From: Hyphomicrobiales bacterium | GTDB taxonomy: Bacteria; Pseudomonadota; Alphaproteobacteria; Rhizobiales; Afifellaceae | Assembly: GCA_013812985.1 (NCBI GenBank) | Contig: JACCSN010000006.1 | Span: 1-6,520 of the forward strand | Direction of reading: 5' to 3' | DNA length: 6,520 nucleotides | Shown here: positions 1 through 6,130 of the stretch, in pieces | Position numbering within the stretch: the first letter of the stretch is position 1 | How the letters are laid out: every line of letters begins with the position of its first letter | Program-made: the position numbers and the translations under genes | Notes under the pieces: model-generated | What the model was told of the DNA's origin: nothing | Database searches by the model: none | Seen by the model: only the letters and a program-made list of their open reading frames with translations

Positions 1-800
1 GCGAACGCCGCTTCATCGTGCTTCTCGTCGGTGGCGGCGTAAGGGCGGGTCCAGCGTTCCACGATCGGCGAAAGATCGGAGCGGAAATCGGTCTCCTCGC
101 CGGGCGCCTCCAGGTCCAGGAGATCGCGATCGCAGAACACGGCGCTCTCGCCGGTGTCGGCGAGGATGACGAACTCATGGCTGAGGTCGCCGCCGATCGG
201 GCCGGTATCGGCGCGCATCGGGATGGCTTTCAGCCCGAGACGCGCGAAGGTCCGCAGATAGGCGACGAACATGCGGTTATAGGAGTGGCGGGCGCCCTCC
301 GCGTCGAGGTCGAAGGAATATGCGTCCTTCATCAGGAATTCACGGCCGCGCATCACCCCGAAGCGGGGCCGTATCTCGTCGCGGAATTTCCACTGGATGT
401 GATAGAGATTGAGCGGCAAATCGCGATACGAGCGCACGGAGGCGCGGAAGATATCGGTGATCATCTCCTCGTTGGTCGGCCCGAAAAGCATGTCGCGCTC
501 ATGGCGGTCGGCGATGCGGAGCATCTCCTTGCCGTAATCGTCGTAGCGGCCGCTCTCGCGCCAGAGGTCAGCCGATTGAATGGTCGGCATCAGCACTTCC
601 AGCGCCCCCGCCCTGTCCTGCTCCTCCCGCACGATCCGTTCGATATTCTTCAGGACGCGAAGGCCGAGCGGCAGCCAGGAATAGATCCCGGCGGATTGCT
701 GGCGGATCATGCCGGCTCTCAGCATCAGCCGATGCGAAACAATCTCCGCCTCCTTTGGCGTTTCCTTGAGGATGGGCAAGAAGTATCGGGAAAGCTGCAT
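1..800 (-). CDS. proS: Prolyl-tRNA synthetase, N-terminal part (cut by window edge)
   Basis: This cytoplasmic class II aminoacyl-tRNA synthetase charges tRNA-Pro with proline using ATP. Reading the minus strand from the ATG at 800-798 gives 266 residues with no stop before the window edge; the rest of the gene is outside. The protein opens [15 protein letters not shown]. It shows the GPTNEE segment at residues 107-112, which holds the Thr and Glu of the proline pocket. The motif 2 region follows at about 139-163 ([10 protein letters not shown], then [11 protein letters not shown]), and then [11 protein letters not shown] at 200-210. Sequence near the edge ([11 protein letters not shown]) resembles the short alphaproteobacterial ProRS of about 440 residues, which lacks the inserted editing domain of the E. 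coli enzyme; the visible part shows no sign of that domain. The Shine-Dalgarno sequence is weak (CAGG a few bases upstream), so the start rests on the conserved N-terminus. It is separated from the upstream operon by 348 bp and probably has its own promoter, which I could not place. Confidence 0.96.
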   Translation of the reverse strand, partial: MQLSRYFLPILKETPKEAEIVSHRLMLRAGMIRQQSAGIYSWLPLGLRVLKNIERIVREEQDRAGALEVLMPTIQSADLWRESGRYDDYGKEMLRIADRHERDMLFGPTNEEMITDIFRASVRSYRDLPLNLYHIQWKFRDEIRPRFGVMRGREFLMKDAYSFDLDAEGARHSYNRMFVAYLRTFARLGLKAIPMRADTGPIGGDLSHEFVILADTGESAVFCDRDLLDLEAPGEETDFRSDLSPIVERWTRPYAATDEKHDEAAF

Positions 801-948
801 CGGGCCTGAATCGTCCAGTCTCGGGCGACATGAACGTATTGCAAAGGGCTTGGCAAGCGCCGACCCCAGCCTCCCGCGTGAGCAGGGACGCTGACTGCTT
901 GCGCAACGGGCAGTCGGCCAAAAATATCGGCAGACTCCTCAAAGGGGT
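801..948. other. Intergenic leader upstream of proS, no gene seen
   Basis: This is the proS-proximal part of the 348-bp gap between proS and the DUF1467 gene; the rest (949-1148) holds the predicted small RNA with its promoter and terminator. It should contain the minus-strand proS promoter. The best candidate is CTTGCC (minus strand, 857-852), then 17 bases and TTCATG, but the second box is a poor match and I do not call it. No tRNA, riboswitch or convincing small ORF was found. Confidence 0.5.
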
Positions 949-977
949 AGTGACACGCCAAAACTGATCGGCTATCG
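949..977 (+). promoter_or_regulatory. Sigma-70-like promoter for the predicted sRNA
   Basis: AGTGAC at 949-954 is followed by exactly 17 bases and CTATCG at 972-977. As I recall it, the alphaproteobacterial housekeeping consensus is CTTGAC-N17-CTATAT, so each box matches 4 of 6 positions with ideal spacing. The predicted start is near 984, about 140 nt before the end of the terminator. A weaker alternative lies upstream: TTGCGC at 899-904, 17 bases, then AAATAT at 922-927. It would give a transcript of about 190 nt. Confidence 0.5.
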
Positions 978-983
978 TGACGG

Positions 984-1122
984 CATCAAGACGGTGCGCT
1001 CGTACCGATACCTCGCGGTCCAAGTCTTGGGAGGACTTCGTCAGACAGCGTTCCATACGCTGAGATGATCATAAGGTAATCGCGAATCTCTGAGCAAGGC
1101 CCTGCCTTGCTCTTTTCTTTTT
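984..1122 (+). ncRNA. Predicted trans-encoded small RNA, alpha-r9 (Smr9C)-like
   Basis: A plus-strand transcript of about 140 nt is predicted from a promoter-like pair of boxes, consecutive hairpins and a strong intrinsic terminator. The hairpins are CGGTGC/GTACCG with loop GCTC (992-1007, one G-U pair), AAGTCTT/AGGACTT with loop GGG (1022-1038, one G-U pair), CAGCGT/ACGCTG with loop TCCAT (1046-1062), and the terminator stem at 1092-1112. Between the last two lies a less structured, A/T-richer stretch (1063-1091), which could be an Hfq site (inference). No credible ORF occupies it. It is divergent from proS and convergent with the DUF1467 end of the operon. From memory, the rhizobial alpha-r9 sRNA family (about 145-158 nt) sits in the intergenic region beside proS in Sinorhizobium and relatives, which matches position, size and promoter type. 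I assign the family by context, not by sequence comparison. The 5' end is uncertain by several bases. Confidence 0.62.
1092..1122 (+). terminator. Rho-independent terminator of the plus-strand sRNA
   Basis: A perfect 9-bp stem, GAGCAAGGC (1092-1100) with GCCTTGCTC (1104-1112), closes a CCT loop and is followed at once by TTTTCTTTTT (1113-1122). The T tract exists only on the plus strand. On the minus strand the stem is followed by AGAGATTCGCG, so it should not act as an efficient intrinsic terminator for the DUF1467 operon. No protein gene on the plus strand ends here, which is the main reason to propose an RNA gene. Confidence 0.9.
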
Positions 1123-1148
1123 GAGGCTCACGTCTTCGTGCCAACGCT

Positions 1149-1397
1149 TCAGGGCGCCAGGTTCTCAAGGGTCAAGTCCAACACCCCGAAGTAGAAATAA
1201 ACGCCCGCGAATATGATCGCGGCCAGCACTGTCGTCACGAACGCCTTCTTGAGAAGCAGCGGCTCAAGGGGCGCCCCGTGGTCCGTGCCGGGCAGGACAT
1301 CCGCCTCGTTCTGCGACTTGATGCCGAACGGCAGCACGACGAACAGCACGAGCCACCAGATCACGAAATAGACGGCGACGGAGCTCACCAGGCTCAT
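1149..1397 (-). CDS. DUF1467 family small inner-membrane protein
   Basis: This 82-residue protein of unknown function has two hydrophobic segments, at about residues 6-24 and 52-71. They are joined by a polar loop (roughly 26-50) containing PFGIKSQ and a GAPLEP segment. The layout and sequence match the DUF1467 (COG5454) family, short proteins widespread in alphaproteobacteria and, as I recall, often encoded next to proS. The ATG overlaps the mce stop codon as ATGA (1394-1397), and a GAGG ribosome-binding site lies inside mce (plus-strand 1406-1409), eight bases from the start, so translation is probably coupled to mce. It is the last gene of the tight cluster before the 348-bp gap. No biochemical role can be read from the sequence. 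Confidence 0.85.
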   Translation of the reverse strand: MSLVSSVAVYFVIWWLVLFVVLPFGIKSQNEADVLPGTDHGAPLEPLLLKKAFVTTVLAAIIFAGVYFYFGVLDLTLENLAP

Positions 1398-1810
1398 CGC
1401 GGCCGCCTCACCTCTTCCAGCTCGATCAACGTGCCCGCGAAGTCCTTCGGATGCAGGAAGAGGACCGGATTGCCGTGGGCGCCGATCTTCGGCTCGCCAT
1501 CGCCGAGAACGCGAGCGCCTTCATTTTTCAGCCTGTCGCGCGCTGCCCGGACGTCATCCACCTCGAAACAGAGATGGTGCATGCCGCCTTCAGGGTTGCG
1601 CGCCAGGAACCCGGCGATCGGCGAGGCGTCGCCTAGCGGCTCAAGCAACTCGATCCGGGCGTTCGAGACATCGACGAAGACCACCGTCACACCATGCTCG
1701 GGCAAGGCTACCGGACCCGACACCTGGGCGCTTAGCTGATCGCGATAGAGGTTCACCGCGGCCGCAAGGTCCGGGACCGCGAGCGCTATGTGATTCAAGC
1801 GCCCGAGCAT
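1394..1810 (-). CDS. mce: Methylmalonyl-CoA epimerase
   Basis: This cytoplasmic enzyme interconverts (S)- and (R)-methylmalonyl-CoA. It works between propionyl-CoA carboxylase and methylmalonyl-CoA mutase in the route from propionyl-CoA to succinyl-CoA. The 138 residues form two repeats of the vicinal-oxygen-chelate (glyoxalase/bleomycin resistance) fold. The first begins with LNHIALAVPDL (residues 5-15) and contains IELLEP (53-58); the second begins with GGMHHLCFEVDDV (75-87) and ends in GTLIELEE (126-133). Likely metal ligands are His7, Glu54, one His of the 78-79 pair, and Glu130, assigned by family pattern. Length is typical. A GAGG ribosome-binding site (plus-strand 1818-1821) overlaps the rnj stop and lies seven bases before the ATG, supporting this start. 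The gap to rnj is only nine bases. Other VOC enzymes are possible, but the HH-CFEV pattern and the gene context favour the epimerase. Confidence 0.92.
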   Translation of the reverse strand: MLGRLNHIALAVPDLAAAVNLYRDQLSAQVSGPVALPEHGVTVVFVDVSNARIELLEPLGDASPIAGFLARNPEGGMHHLCFEVDDVRAARDRLKNEGARVLGDGEPKIGAHGNPVLFLHPKDFAGTLIELEEVRRPR

Positions 1811-1819
1811 CTGCGCGCC

Positions 1820-3496
1820 TCAGTCGCTGACATGCGTGACATGGACAATGGCCGACGGCTTCTTGCCCCAGGCCTGATCGACTGCGCCGCGGACAGCGCG
1901 CCGGACTGATTCGCGAACCAGACCGGCGTCGCGCCGACGCGCCTTCGGCAGCGAATCGAGCGCTTCGTCCACGGCGTCCTCGACGAGCTTCAAGAGCTTC
2001 TCGCCCTCGGCGTCGGCGGAAGGGATCCCGGCGAGCATGATCGCCGGGTCTTCCAGAATGTCGCCCGAGTCCGACAGCACGATGGCGACGCTCACCAATC
2101 CGGCAAAGGCGAGACGCCGCCGCTCGCCGACGCCACTCTCCTCATGCGAGATGAGAAGCCGCCCGTCGCGGTAGAGCCGCCCGTGCTTGACGTTGTCGAG
2201 GCGCTCGGCCGGGCCGGGGGCAAGCCGGATCATCTGGCCGTTGCGGATTTCGATGACCTGCGGGACGCCCGCCGCGCGGGCTACCTTGGCTTGCTCGTGG
2301 AGGTGCAGCGCCTCCCCGTGCACCGGGACGACGATTTGCGGCTTCGTCCAGCCATAGAGCTGGCGGAGTTCGTCGCGGCGGGGATGGCCGGAAGTGTGGA
2401 CCAGCGCGTCGCGGTCGGTGATCACCTCGGCGCCCATGTTCACCAGAGCGTTGATGATGAAATTCACCGGACGCTCATTGCCGGGGATGGTGCGCGACGA
2501 GAAGATCACCCGATCGCCCGACGAGAGGGCCACCTCCCGATGATCCCCCGAGGCGATGCGGGACAAGGCGGCCCGAGGCTCGCCTTGGCTGCCGGTCATC
2601 AGAGCGACGACCTTGTTGCGGGGCAGATAACCAAAGGCGTCCTGATCCAGGAACGGCGGCAGGCCTTCCAGATATCCGAGCTCTTCGGCGACATCGACGG
2701 CGCGGCGGATGGAGCGGCCGACGATGACGATGTCGCGGCCGGCGCGCTGCGCGGCGGCGGCCACTGCCTTGAGGCGCGCCACGTTGGAGGCGAACGTGGT
2801 GACCGCGACGCGCTGCGGCGCCTCAGCGATGAGTCGTTCCAGCACCACGGCCACCTCGCCTTCGCTGGGGCTGATGCCTTCCCGGATCGCATTGGTGGAA
2901 TCGGAGACAAGCGCCAGCACGCCTTCCTGCCCGAGGGCGGCGAGGCGATCCTCGTCGGTCGCAAGCCCGAGGCCCGGGGCCGGATCGAGCTTCCAGTCGC
3001 CTGTATGGATCACCGTTCCGGCCGGCGTGCGGATGGCGAGGGCGTTTGATTCCGGGATCGAATGGGAGACCGGGATGTATTCCACGTCGAAGGGGCCCAC
3101 CACGATCCGGTCTCGCTGGCGCACGATATTGACGGGAATCTTCGGCGCGTTCGGCTCGCCGGCGAGCTTGGCCGCGAGCAGCCCGGCGGCGAATGGCGTC
3201 ATGTAGAGCGGCGCTTGAAGCAACGGCCAGAAATTCAGGAGCGCACCGTAATGATCCTCATGCGCATGGGTGATGACGATGCCGGCCAGCCGCCCCTTGC
3301 GTTCCAGGAGGAAGCCGATGTCGGGCAGGACCGCATCGACGCCGGGCAGATCGTCGTGCCCGAAGGCGACGCCCAAATCCACGGCGAGCCAGGTGCGGTT
3401 GCGCCCATGGCCGTAGCCGTAGAGGGCGAGGTTCATGCCAATCTCGCCGACGCCGCCGAGCGCCACAAATACCAGTTCGTCAACAGCCTCTATCAT
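1820..3496 (-). CDS. rnj: Ribonuclease J (metallo-beta-lactamase / beta-CASP RNase)
   Basis: This is a 558-residue zinc-dependent ribonuclease of the RNase J family, which has 5'-to-3' exonuclease and endonuclease activity in rRNA maturation and mRNA decay. The metallo-beta-lactamase core shows the HxHxDH motif as THAHEDHYGA (His77, His79, Asp81, His82), His145 in VSHSIPES, and HTGDWKLD with Asp167. The beta-CASP domain covers roughly residues 200-370, with DSTNA at 199-203, TGSQGEP at 301-307 and HTSGHPRRDEL at 367-377. PVHGE with His393 completes the active site, and a C-terminal domain follows to residue 558. All expected catalytic residues are present and the length is normal. The start overlaps the birA stop by one base (TGATG), and a GAGGA ribosome-binding site inside birA (plus-strand 3501-3505) lies four bases before the ATG, so translation is probably coupled. 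Many alphaproteobacteria have RNase J alongside RNase E. The family is certain; its activity in this organism is inferred. Confidence 0.96.
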   Translation of the reverse strand: MIEAVDELVFVALGGVGEIGMNLALYGYGHGRNRTWLAVDLGVAFGHDDLPGVDAVLPDIGFLLERKGRLAGIVITHAHEDHYGALLNFWPLLQAPLYMTPFAAGLLAAKLAGEPNAPKIPVNIVRQRDRIVVGPFDVEYIPVSHSIPESNALAIRTPAGTVIHTGDWKLDPAPGLGLATDEDRLAALGQEGVLALVSDSTNAIREGISPSEGEVAVVLERLIAEAPQRVAVTTFASNVARLKAVAAAAQRAGRDIVIVGRSIRRAVDVAEELGYLEGLPPFLDQDAFGYLPRNKVVALMTGSQGEPRAALSRIASGDHREVALSSGDRVIFSSRTIPGNERPVNFIINALVNMGAEVITDRDALVHTSGHPRRDELRQLYGWTKPQIVVPVHGEALHLHEQAKVARAAGVPQVIEIRNGQMIRLAPGPAERLDNVKHGRLYRDGRLLISHEESGVGERRRLAFAGLVSVAIVLSDSGDILEDPAIMLAGIPSADAEGEKLLKLVEDAVDEALDSLPKARRRDAGLVRESVRRAVRGAVDQAWGKKPSAIVHVTHVSD

Positions 3497-4497
3497 CAGT
3501 TCCTCATTGTCGCGGCAGCGCCGAAATGCACATCGCCGGCGGTGATCGGCTGCGCCGACCCGTCCGCCGCCCGCACGATCAGCCGGCCTTCCTCATCGAT
3601 CGTCTCGAACAGGCCTCGGAAGACTTGCTCACCCATATGGACCACGATCGGCGCGCCAAGACCTGCGGCCCGCTCAAGCCAGCGATTGCGAATTGCGGGA
3701 AAGCCCTGCCCGCCGTCCCAGAGCGCCTCCTGCTGGACCCAGGCCTCGGCAAGAGCTTCGAAGAGCGCCTCCGGCGTTACTTCTACGCCGCATCCGCACA
3801 ATGAAGTGGCCGGATAAGGCAGGTCTTTTGGCGCGTGGAGGACGTTGACGCCGATCCCGATCACCACGCGGCTCACCCCATCCGGCAAAGTAAGCGCCTC
3901 CAAGAGGATGCCGGCGATCTTCGCCCCGTCAACCAGCACATCGTTCGGCCACTTCAGGCGGAGCTGAAACGATCCGCGATGCTCCATGAGCTCGGCAGTT
4001 GTCTCCGCATGCGGGGAGCTCCCCCCTTCCCTCATGCTGAGGTGCGAGCCGAAGGCGAGCCTCGAAGCGCGAAGCGACGCGTTTCCAGCGCATTCTGGAC
4101 GCCCCTTCGAGGCGATTCCGACTGCGTCGGAACCGCGCCTCAGGATGAGCGGGTTGGACGACGATCGGTCCTCGATGGAAAAAGCAGAAGATCCCGACAG
4201 GAGGGCGCGGATAGCCTGATCGAGCGCCAGGCCGGCCGCAAAGCCGAGCTTGGCCGCATTCGGCTGGCCAAGCACCGAGCCAACAAGCAGGCTCGCCGCC
4301 AAGTTGCCGCTGGGCGTCTCCCAGGCGCGTCCGCGGCGGCCATGTCCAGCCGTCTGCGCCTTTGCAACCACCCAAAGCCGCCCCTCGTCCCCTGCCTTGG
4401 CGCGGTTCAGCGCCTCCGTGCTGGTGGAGCCGATGGTTTCGTAGGCTGCAAGCCGATAACTTCCGGCGGTCGCCTTCGGCCCAAGCGCGAACGGCAT
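3496..4497 (-). CDS. birA: Biotin-[acetyl-CoA-carboxylase] ligase carrying an in-frame repeat insertion
   Basis: This enzyme activates biotin to biotinyl-AMP and transfers it to a lysine of biotin-dependent carboxylases. These include acetyl-CoA carboxylase and probably propionyl-CoA carboxylase, whose product feeds the epimerase encoded two genes downstream. Conserved parts are ETIGSTSTEAL (20-30), the nucleotide/biotin loop GHGRRGRAW (51-59), KWPNDVLVDGAKIAGILLE (182-200) and IGIGVNV (193-bp downstream in codon terms, about 203-209). The N-terminal helix-turn-helix of E. coli BirA is absent, so this is a monofunctional ligase and probably not a repressor. At 333 residues it is longer than the roughly 250-270 I expect. 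The excess is a low-complexity segment, about residues 101-176, between ALDQAIRALL and LRLKWPND. Residues 117-156 of it are encoded by a palindromic repeat at 4031-4149. The frame stays open and conserved on both sides, so the gene is probably functional. The ATG directly follows the nuoN stop (TGAATG) with no clear ribosome-binding site, suggesting coupling. Confidence 0.93.
   Translation of the reverse strand: MPFALGPKATAGSYRLAAYETIGSTSTEALNRAKAGDEGRLWVVAKAQTAGHGRRGRAWETPSGNLAASLLVGSVLGQPNAAKLGFAAGLALDQAIRALLSGSSAFSIEDRSSSNPLILRRGSDAVGIASKGRPECAGNASLRASRLAFGSHLSMREGGSSPHAETTAELMEHRGSFQLRLKWPNDVLVDGAKIAGILLEALTLPDGVSRVVIGIGVNVLHAPKDLPYPATSLCGCGVEVTPEALFEALAEAWVQQEALWDGGQGFPAIRNRWLERAAGLGAPIVVHMGEQVFRGLFETIDEEGRLIVRAADGSAQPITAGDVHFGAAATMRN
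4031..4149. repeat. Palindromic interspersed repeat inside birA
   Basis: The ends form an imperfect 12-bp inverted repeat: CTCATGCTGAGG (4031-4042) and CCTCAGGATGAG (4138-4149), 11 of 12 complementary. Nested inside are CTCGAAG (4061-4067) with CTTCGAG (4105-4111), a CCAG/CTGG hairpin with its loop centred near 4091, and TTCCGAC (4116-4122) with GTCGGAA (4126-4132) around a TGC loop. An imperfect hairpin also spans about 4039-4063. Elements with CTCATxCTGAGG-type ends and this hairpin-rich layout are, from memory, common between genes in Hyphomicrobiales. Here the element lies within a coding sequence and encodes about 40 residues. No clear target-site duplication is visible. A perfect 12-bp palindrome, GGGGAGCTCCCC (4013-4024), sits just outside one end. 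That the element is dispersed in this genome cannot be shown from one copy. Confidence 0.82.
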
Positions 4498-5931
4498 TCA
4501 GAAGAGGCTTCGCGCGGCTGCGCCGGCCGCCTGCACCAGCGGCGCCGCGACCACGAGGAAGCCGAGCATCAGGACGCCGGAGACGGCGAGCACGGCCTGC
4601 AGCTCGCCGGGAACCGGCGTGAACGAGATCGCCGGCTCGTCGAAATACATCAGCTTGATGATGCGCAGGTAATAGAACGCGCCAACCACGGTGGCGATCA
4701 TGCCGATGACGGCGAGCATGTAGAGCTCGGACTGCATCGCGGCGAGGAACACGTAATATTTGGCGAAGAAGCCGGCGAGCGGCGGGATGCCGGCGAGTGA
4801 GAACAGGATGACGGCGAACAGGAAGGCCGCGCCGGGCTGGGTGCGCGACAGGCCGGCGAGGCTCTCGATGTCCTCGATGGCCACGCCGTCGCGCCGCATC
4901 GAGATAATCCAGGCAAAGCTGCCGAGCGTCATCACCATGTAGATGACGAGGTAGAGGATGACCCCTTGCACGCCGGCTTCCGTCCCTGCCGCCAGCCCGA
5001 CCAGCGCGAAGCCCATGTGGCCAATGGAGGAATAGGCCATCAGCCGCTTGATGTTGCGCTGTCCGATCGCGGCGAAGGAGCCGAGCAGCATCGAGGCGAT
5101 CGCGATGAAGGAGACGACCTGCTGCCAGTCGGCGGCGATCGGGGCGAAGGCGTCGATCACCACGCGGATCAACAGCGCCACGGCGGCGAGCTTCGGCGCA
5201 GAGGCGAAAAAAGCCGTGACGGGCGTGGGCGCGCCCTCGTAAACGTCCGGCGTCCACATATGGAACGGCACCGCGGAAATCTTGAAGGCGAGCCCGGCGA
5301 GCACGAAGACCAGCCCAATGACGAGGCCGGTGGAACGGCCGTCGACCAAAGCCGCGGCGATCGGCTCGAAGCCGGTATGGCCGGTGAAGCCGTAAACCAG
5401 CGACGCCCCGTAAAGAAGCATCCCGGAGGACAGGGCGCCGAGCACGAAATATTTAAGGCCCGCTTCGGAAGAGCGCGCATCGTCGCGGTTGATTGCCGCC
5501 ACGACATAAGCCGCCAGCGACTGCAGCTCCAGCCCGAGATAGAGGCTGATCAGGTCGTTGGCCGAGATCATGATCAGCATGCCGAGCGTGCCGAGCAGCA
5601 CCAGGACCGGGAATTCGAAGCGATCGAAGCGCTCGTCGCGGGCGAAGCGGATGGCGAGCAGGATGGCGACGGCGGAGCCAATCAGCGCGGCAATCTTCAT
5701 GAAGCGGGCGAATCGATCGACGACGAAAGCGCCGCCAAGCGTTGTTCCCGACCCATCCGCCGTCGCTACGGCCACGGCAGCGGCGAGGAGCAGCACGATC
5801 GCGGCGGCGCTGACAGTCGGCGCCGACCGCTCGCCCGAATAGACGCCAAACATCAGGAGCGCCATGGCGCCGACGGCGAGCAGAAGCTCGGGCAGAATCA
5901 TGGCGAGATCGGGCAGGATCATTTCGGTCAT
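4498..5931 (-). CDS. nuoN: NADH-quinone oxidoreductase subunit N
   Basis: This is one of the three antiporter-like inner-membrane subunits of respiratory complex I, contributing a proton channel driven by NADH oxidation and quinone reduction. The 477-residue protein is hydrophobic throughout, consistent with about 14 membrane helices. Conserved channel residues are visible: Glu135 in [13 protein letters not shown], Lys160 in EAGLKYF, Lys217 in [12 protein letters not shown], Lys247 in APKLAA and Lys391 in [27 protein letters not shown] (221-240) is a family signature. It follows nuoM, separated by a 199-bp gap filled mostly by a palindromic repeat, and abuts birA. The start is uncertain: ATGs occur at codons 1, 4 and 11, none with a strong ribosome-binding site, and codons 4-16 contain a near-repeat ([13 protein letters not shown]). 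The first ATG is used here. Length is normal for NuoN with any of these starts. Confidence 0.97.
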   Translation of the reverse strand: MTEMILPDLAMILPELLLAVGAMALLMFGVYSGERSAPTVSAAAIVLLLAAAVAVATADGSGTTLGGAFVVDRFARFMKIAALIGSAVAILLAIRFARDERFDRFEFPVLVLLGTLGMLIMISANDLISLYLGLELQSLAAYVVAAINRDDARSSEAGLKYFVLGALSSGMLLYGASLVYGFTGHTGFEPIAAALVDGRSTGLVIGLVFVLAGLAFKISAVPFHMWTPDVYEGAPTPVTAFFASAPKLAAVALLIRVVIDAFAPIAADWQQVVSFIAIASMLLGSFAAIGQRNIKRLMAYSSIGHMGFALVGLAAGTEAGVQGVILYLVIYMVMTLGSFAWIISMRRDGVAIEDIESLAGLSRTQPGAAFLFAVILFSLAGIPPLAGFFAKYYVFLAAMQSELYMLAVIGMIATVVGAFYYLRIIKLMYFDEPAISFTPVPGELQAVLAVSGVLMLGFLVVAAPLVQAAGAAARSLF

Positions 5932-5970
5932 GCGGGCGTCGCGTCCGCAAGTTCGCCGAAACTCTCTTCT

Positions 5971-6112
5971 GTCATCCCGGTTTGGCCGTCAGGCCAAGAC
6001 CGGGATCCATACACGCCGTAGCAACCAGAAGAGGTCGCGGCTGTTGAGCACGTTTCTTCGCCGCCGGCGTCTATGGATCCCGGATTGGCGCTGTCGCGCC
6101 ATCCGGGATGAC
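5971..6112. repeat. Three-armed palindromic repeat between nuoM and nuoN
   Basis: A 142-bp element bounded by a perfect 10-bp inverted repeat: GTCATCCCGG (5971-5980) and CCGGGATGAC (6103-6112). One end forms a hairpin, CCCGGT-TTGGCC with GGCCAA-GACCGGG (5976-6004, loop GTCA). The other forms ATCCCGGATTGGCGC with GCGCCATCCGGGAT (6077-6109, loop TGTC, one bulge). A central pair of arms, 6003-6018 and 6065-6080, is complementary at 15 of 16 positions (GGATCCATA...). The result can fold as three arms or in alternative pairings. It differs in sequence from the element inside birA. Sequences with GTCATCCCGG/CCGGGATGAC ends are, from memory, common intergenic repeats in Hyphomicrobiales. Lying between two genes of one operon, it would be transcribed and form a strong RNA structure. 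I see no T tract after it on the minus strand, so I do not call it a terminator. Confidence 0.88.
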
Positions 6113-6130
6113 AAAGCAGAGGGATCGCAT

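Noticed and set aside
18..809. Long plus-strand open frame of 263 codons
   Set aside because: It lies antisense to proS, whose minus-strand translation is clearly conserved; the antisense product has no recognisable features and is a by-product of GC-rich codon use.
568..1056. Minus-strand open frame of 162 codons upstream of and overlapping proS
   Set aside because: It is in a different frame from proS over the overlap, and its upstream part overlaps the predicted sRNA; no conserved features.
1092..1112. Terminator for the DUF1467 operon on the minus strand
   Set aside because: The stem is symmetrical, but on the minus strand it is followed by AGAGATTCGCG rather than a T tract; the T-rich tail is only on the plus strand.
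2144..3206. Plus-strand open frames of 301 and 165 codons
   Set aside because: Both lie antisense to ribonuclease J, which has all its catalytic motifs; the antisense products have no coherent domains.
3496..4497. birA as a pseudogene disrupted by the repeat
   Set aside because: The frame is open throughout, conserved motifs lie on both sides in the same frame, and the start and stop junctions with neighbours are intact.
3062..4800. Plus-strand open frames of 251 and 321 codons
   Set aside because: They run antisense across rnj, birA and nuoN and cross real gene boundaries, as expected for GC-rich shadow frames.
3929..5257. Minus-strand open frame of 442 codons across birA and nuoN
   Set aside because: It is out of frame with both recognised genes and very rich in Arg and Ala, typical of a shifted frame.
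4966..6021. Plus-strand open frame of 351 codons
   Set aside because: It is antisense to nuoN and extends into the palindromic repeat; the product is highly charged and unlike any known family.
5971..6112. Palindrome between nuoM and nuoN as a simple intrinsic terminator
   Set aside because: There is no T tract after either terminal hairpin on the minus strand, and the layout (inverted ends, three arms) is that of an interspersed repeat.
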